Below are positions 59,859 through 64,000 of a stretch of 64,000 nt of DNA, piece after piece. This stretch comes from Dryas octopetala. Taxonomy: Eukaryota; Streptophyta; Magnoliopsida; Rosales; Rosaceae. The first letter of the stretch is position 1. Each line of letters begins with the position of its first letter. The stretch covers positions 1,428,501 through 1,492,500 of the forward strand of contig OY992839.1 in NCBI GenBank assembly GCA_963921425.1. Reading direction: 5' to 3'. Under the pieces are notes generated by a model. That model was not told the DNA's origin, searched no databases, and saw nothing but the letters and a program-made list of their open reading frames with translations. Both the position numbers and the translations under genes were made by a program.

Positions 59859-60660
59859 TTTTGCTCAGAGAAGGTTCTGTTGGCACTTGGCGCTCGCTCT
59901 CTTCAGGGTTTTGCGGTTCAGACCAGACTTGGGGTTTAGCTTTTGGGTTTCTAAAAGTCCATCTAATTGTGTGTGGGCTGAAAAATAAAAAGAGAAAAAA
60001 AACTAAGAACCCAAAAACACTGTTTTTTTTTTTTTTTTTCTGGATATCTCTGCTTTCAAGTTTCAATGAGGATTAGCACATATCAGTATATCAAGTGTTT
60101 AATAGAAAGTTTGAATCTATCAAATTTGATTATGAACATTAGGAATTTCAAAGGGCCAGTAGTTGAACTGATAGATTTACTAATGCAATATTTACATAAA
60201 TAAATGTACAAAGAAAGAACTGCTTGCAAAGTGCTAGATCACTAAGATCCCATTTTTCGAATTTGTGAAACATTTTCTCTCCCTGGCTTGTAATTGCACA
60301 GGTTTCCCCATTAAAAGAAACATAAGCGAAAGAAATTTAAGATAGATACAAAAGATTCTTTGTTCAATTATCATGAAAACAAAAGAGAAAGAAGAGAAAA
60401 GTGTTTCATCCATGACAATAGTTTATATAATTCTAGTACCACTAAACTGTTGCCTCTTCCAATGGTGCTGGGCCTTTTACTGTTACCTTGGTATATGGGA
60501 GTTCCAAGAGGAACTCAAGCTGGTGATCCAAACATGAAACAGGGCTAAAGCTTATGCCTTACAAATAAAACAAAACAAGGTAGCCGGCAGAAGGCCAATT
60601 CCTTGTAGCAGGAATCAAAAGCATCAAGAAGAGCACATTCGAAACATAACAAATGGGGAC
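59859..60660. other. WDR4 upstream region and SKIP30 3' region
   Basis: The WDR4 leader and promoter lie at about 59859-60060, including a TTTT/AAAA-rich tract at 60023-60040. The SKIP30 3' UTR should occupy some hundred bases before 60661. No other gene is seen. Confidence 0.5.
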
Positions 60661-61713
60661 CTAAATTCTCAACTGTGTACAACCAAGAATAGTTCCACGG
60701 CACCGTGTCATTGGAGCTGCTTGCCGCCAAGTCGGTCTTTCACCCCCAATTGTCAGAACATCAACATCAGACATTGGCTTGATTTCCATGACCCATTGGT
60801 CAGGGACAATCACCCCACCAATCACATAAATTTCATCCCCTAGTCCAGTCATTGCAAACCCAATTCTGCGGCCAAACTCAGATGCTGAAACCAAGACCTT
60901 CCTCAATTCTCTGTCTTGCTTGTAGATAAATCCATGGCTCATCACATAGAGACCTTCCTCAATTCCCTTAACAACTGTCATTGGACCCTGGAGCCAGCCA
61001 TAATCCTCTACTGTCCACCCAAGCCCCACATTGTCCAAGACTTGCACTGTTGACAAACCCTTGTGCAAGACGTGCACCTTTCCTCCAATCACTATTCCTG
61101 AGCATGCCGAATTATGAGTGCGATGGAGATCAGGTATTGGAACCCACGCATCCTTGTCAGGATCATACATTTCTGCTTGAGAAATTGATTTTCGACAACT
61201 GGTGAAACCGCCTGCAACAACAATCTTTCCATCTAAAACACAGCACGCAAACATTGCACGAGGCACAAGCATAGATGCACATGGGGTCCACCGTCTAATT
61301 ACTGGGTCATATGACCACACCTCATTAGTTGCAAAGCTCCCATCTTGGTCACCAGTCAGTGGGTCAACAGCATCACTGCCACCACCAAGCACAAACAGCT
61401 TTCCAGCAGCGGAGACAGCACCGAAGTTAGAAAGGTTTCTGATTTTAGAGGGGAGAACAGGGAGTGTAATCCAAAGGTCTCGAAGAGGGTCATATAGCTG
61501 CCATAGGTTCTCTGGGTCAAAAGCAGACACGCATAATAAATTCTCACATGAGCCAAGCTCCCGTCGAGCTTTAAACAGTTCAGGGCTACGAATTGCAGCT
61601 TGCCAAGAACGAGAAACAAGCTCCAACTTGGGATGGAGATAGAAGGGAACCCATGCAAGGCACCTAAGGGCAACAGCATCAGGGAGACCTTCAATCAGTT
61701 CAGACATAACCAC
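60661..61713 (-). CDS. SKIP30: F-box/kelch-repeat protein SKIP30
   Basis: A single coding exon gives 350 residues, close to the 352 of Arabidopsis SKIP30, with clear family segments: ELIEGLPDAVALRCLAWVPF and HPKLELVSRSWQAAIRSPEL (F-box, residues about 5-45), then kelch repeats at about 90-290, such as KLFVLGGGSDAV, NEVWSYDPVIRRWTPCASM, GKIVVAGGFTSCRKSIS, AEMYDPDKDAWVPIPDLH and GKVHVLHKGLSTVQVL. It ends RCRGTILGCTQLRI. F-box/kelch proteins are substrate adaptors of SCF ubiquitin ligases and bind an ASK/SKP1 protein through the F-box. The start MVMSELIEG offers ATG codons at residues 1 and 3. Two introns interrupt its 5' UTR. Confidence 0.96.
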   Translation of the reverse strand: MVMSELIEGLPDAVALRCLAWVPFYLHPKLELVSRSWQAAIRSPELFKARRELGSCENLLCVSAFDPENLWQLYDPLRDLWITLPVLPSKIRNLSNFGAVSAAGKLFVLGGGSDAVDPLTGDQDGSFATNEVWSYDPVIRRWTPCASMLVPRAMFACCVLDGKIVVAGGFTSCRKSISQAEMYDPDKDAWVPIPDLHRTHNSACSGIVIGGKVHVLHKGLSTVQVLDNVGLGWTVEDYGWLQGPMTVVKGIEEGLYVMSHGFIYKQDRELRKVLVSASEFGRRIGFAMTGLGDEIYVIGGVIVPDQWVMEIKPMSDVDVLTIGGERPTWRQAAPMTRCRGTILGCTQLRI

Positions 61714-63250
61714 AGTTCATCTGTTTCAGATGATTCTTCACTGGTGATTGTTTCTACTTGGGTGCAGCACTAGCAGAAGCAGCCTGAAGCATCAAAACAT
61801 GAGGTTATGCTTAGAAGAAAATAAATTCATTGGTTTGAGTTGCAAATCCTGCAGATTGACCCAAATAATCCAGTCCAGCTTCATCCTTTTGAATATGAAA
61901 AGGATCACATAATGCCAACACTTCAAAAGACAATGTTAACTCTTACTTTTTAAGTCTTGGAATCATAAAGCTGACCAAAGCAAAGTCCACAGTAAAAATT
62001 CTTAACACTGAAGCACTAGAATCACATCATCAATTATGTTGCAATGCCTTTATGTGCAAATACAGATATGAAAGACAATCATCACTATAGCATAATCTGA
62101 AGATGAAATGGGCCTAAAATGAAGTAACCTTTAAACATACTCACTAGATGAGCAAGAGAGAGTTAATATGAAAATATGAAACCCACCCCACCCCCAACCC
62201 CAAGTAGACTAATAAAAAGGCAAATAGTAAAAGTGCACGATTAAGTGAAAAGATAAGAAACAAAAAATCAATGTTAGAAATCTGAGCCACAGAGATTTGT
62301 TGTCATAATGATATTGTAATAAAGCAAAATATAGCTACATGAGTGTATGATCGCTCTCTTATACTTACCAGTTTCTGTAAGGTGTAAGCAAAACAATTCT
62401 CTTCTCTATGCAGAAATCCCTGCAATAAAGAAAAAAAAAAAAAAACACTTAAAATTTTTGAACTTCAGGATATAATAACTTAAATAGATGATGTTCCATA
62501 CAAAGAAACTTCACTGTATAATGTCTTTTAGGTTCAACAGAAACTTTTCTGTGTTCAGTCCACCTGAAGTCTAGCAGGTCAATTAAGATATCTCCCAGTA
62601 CAAGACTACTCGAAGTCAAACCCATCAGACAAACTCATACAACATTTAAACAAGAAAATGGTTGTTTGTCCAAAAATTCTCAAGCAGACACCACTCTCAG
62701 CTCTGGAATAACTATTTGGCTTAAGGTGAAATTCACATACACTAAACGAAAATGCATCAGTACCAAAGAAGAGATCTATGGTAACCTGATTTCATAATTC
62801 AAATATTAAGACTAAAGCTCATTACCAAAAAAGAAAATAGGTAATTCATAAAGGGGCATCGAACTCCACCATCACTGCATGATCCAGCCTCATGCAACCA
62901 AATTGATTTGATTCACATGCATTACTACTTATGTGACAAAAATATGAAAATTTAGTTTCAACCCAAAAACAGAACCAATCAAATTCATCCTCCAATTTAG
63001 GTACAAGAACAGAACTTTGAAACTCAAGCCCTAGTATGCAGCCCAAAAACCGTCCACTGCTGTAAATGAACAACAGCTATACTACAATTCTCGACTTTTA
63101 ACATAAAACCCATCACGAATTCAACAAAAGGAGAAGTGGGTTATTCATTAATTTCGATGTCCACTATAAATTTTACACAATTCACCGCAAAATTATGGTC
63201 CTAATACAAGTTAAACAACTCTAATTGTATCAGTTTCTCCTAGCACAAGA

Positions 63251-63303
<53 letters not shown>

Positions 63304-63420
63304 GATGTACCTGAAAGACAGGACCGGGTGAAGAACACTAAAATTTGGGTTCTGCTGCTCAAATTTCTAGAGAGACTAAGAGATAGGGAGAGAAAGAGGG
63401 TAGCGTTTGATTTCCAAGGC
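61714..63420 (-). other. SKIP30 5' UTR with two introns
   Basis: Working back from the ATG, a leader exon runs 61783-61714 (acceptor GATGCTTCAG). A 51-base non-coding exon lies at 62419-62369 (acceptor TTTATTGCAG, donor CTG/GTAAGTAT). The first exon ends at 63311 (donor TTTCAG/GTACATCC), with transcription probably starting near 63400. Both introns are AT-rich. No other gene is visible. Splice sites are read by eye. Confidence 0.65.
63252..63301. repeat. (GA)n microsatellite beside the SKIP30 first intron donor
   Basis: About 25 GA units (CT on the sense strand of SKIP30) lie within the first 5' UTR intron, only about 10 bases past the donor at 63311. Such tracts vary in length and can affect expression. 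Confidence 0.95.
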
Positions 63421-64000
63421 TAAAAGGATGCCTTTTGAGAGCTACAAGGAAAACGCCGAGTTACAAAATCAATGCTTTGTGTGTGTTTTGTGTTGTTTGT
63501 AAGGTAATGTGTACTTTGAGAGAGAGAAAGAGCGTTATGGGATGGGAATTGGGTTTTCTCTGTGTTTCATTCACTTAACCTGCGCTTGTGGTTTACCCTA
63601 AAACCGAATAAGCCATTAGGGATATTCCTAATTTTCCTTCTCAATTTTCTCATTGGCATTTTCGTTATTTTGGGTTCAATCTTACGTTGAAACGTGCATG
63701 GCACGTGGTTGAAAAATCTCACCCAAAAAAACAAAAGAAATCTGCCTTCTTCATTATGTTTGGAGCTTTGGTTGGCATATATGCATAAATTAAACAATGA
63801 CCTCCAACAAAAGTGATTCTATTCTATATATTGATGTTTGACTGCAAAACAGATTAGATAGAGAGAGCCTTTGCATAGGGGGCACAAGGACGGTTGTGTG
63901 CTGCGTGTGAGAAAAGCAATGCAAGCACTTTAAAAGACCTGCAAAAGTTCTTATTATAAAAGCAGATCTTTTTTTTTTTTTTTTTCTTTCCTGTTATTTT
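63421..64000. other. SKIP30 promoter region and window end
   Basis: Holds the probable SKIP30 promoter. GCACGTGG (G-box-like) occurs near 63702, and a T-run near 63969-63985. No gene is seen up to the edge. Confidence 0.5.

Overview
This is nuclear DNA from a flowering plant, almost certainly a eudicot. The evidence is GT-AG introns in plant-type gene structures, plant-only protein families (DUF868, OVATE, FCS-like zinc finger, SMP-type LEA, IDM1-like PHD/acetyltransferase), AT-rich spacers, and small plant-type transposons. A woody rosid such as a member of the Rosaceae is my guess; nothing in the window proves it.

Layout. A DUF868 gene runs off the left edge (minus strand). A single-exon NKAP-like splicing factor gene lies at 5.0-6.5 kb (minus). 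Cytosolic ribosomal protein gene RPS24 (8.3-10.0 kb, plus) is followed by a large IDM1-like chromatin regulator with AT-hooks, PHD fingers and an acetyltransferase domain (14.5-22.6 kb, plus), then ribosomal protein gene RPS18 (23.7-24.9 kb, plus). Between RPS24 and the IDM1-like gene is a decayed tandem duplication whose repeat unit ran from the last coding exon of RPS24 to the first coding exon of the IDM1-like gene. A single-exon OVATE family gene sits at 28.0-28.7 kb (minus).

From 31.5 to 40.6 kb three copies of an SMP (LEA) gene stand head to tail on the minus strand. Two look intact. The third has a stop codon and a small transposon at its splice junction. All three share promoter sequence with a CACGTGGC (ABRE-like) element. 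A Mutator-type MITE lies beside copy 1, and the matching site beside copy 2 is empty, which orders the events. Next come an HSP20-like gene (41.7-42.3 kb, minus), a tRNA-Ala(AGC) gene (43.2 kb, minus) beside a perfect 45-base inverted repeat, a gene with a PNRC/EDC1-like decapping-activator motif (45.7-46.4 kb, plus), an FCS-like zinc finger gene (49.7-50.8 kb, minus), the WDR4/TRM82 tRNA methyltransferase subunit with a GC-AG intron (56.5-59.9 kb, minus), and the F-box/kelch gene SKIP30 (60.7-63.4 kb, minus).

The genes are independent plant transcription units, not an operon or one pathway. Loose themes are translation and RNA handling (RPS24, RPS18, NKAP, WDR4, tRNA-Ala, the PNRC-motif protein) and stress or seed biology (three SMP genes, HSP20-like, FLZ). 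I found no defence, phage or biosynthetic system. The most informative parts are the two tandem duplications, the very young AT-hook repeat array, and several small transposons with readable target-site duplications.
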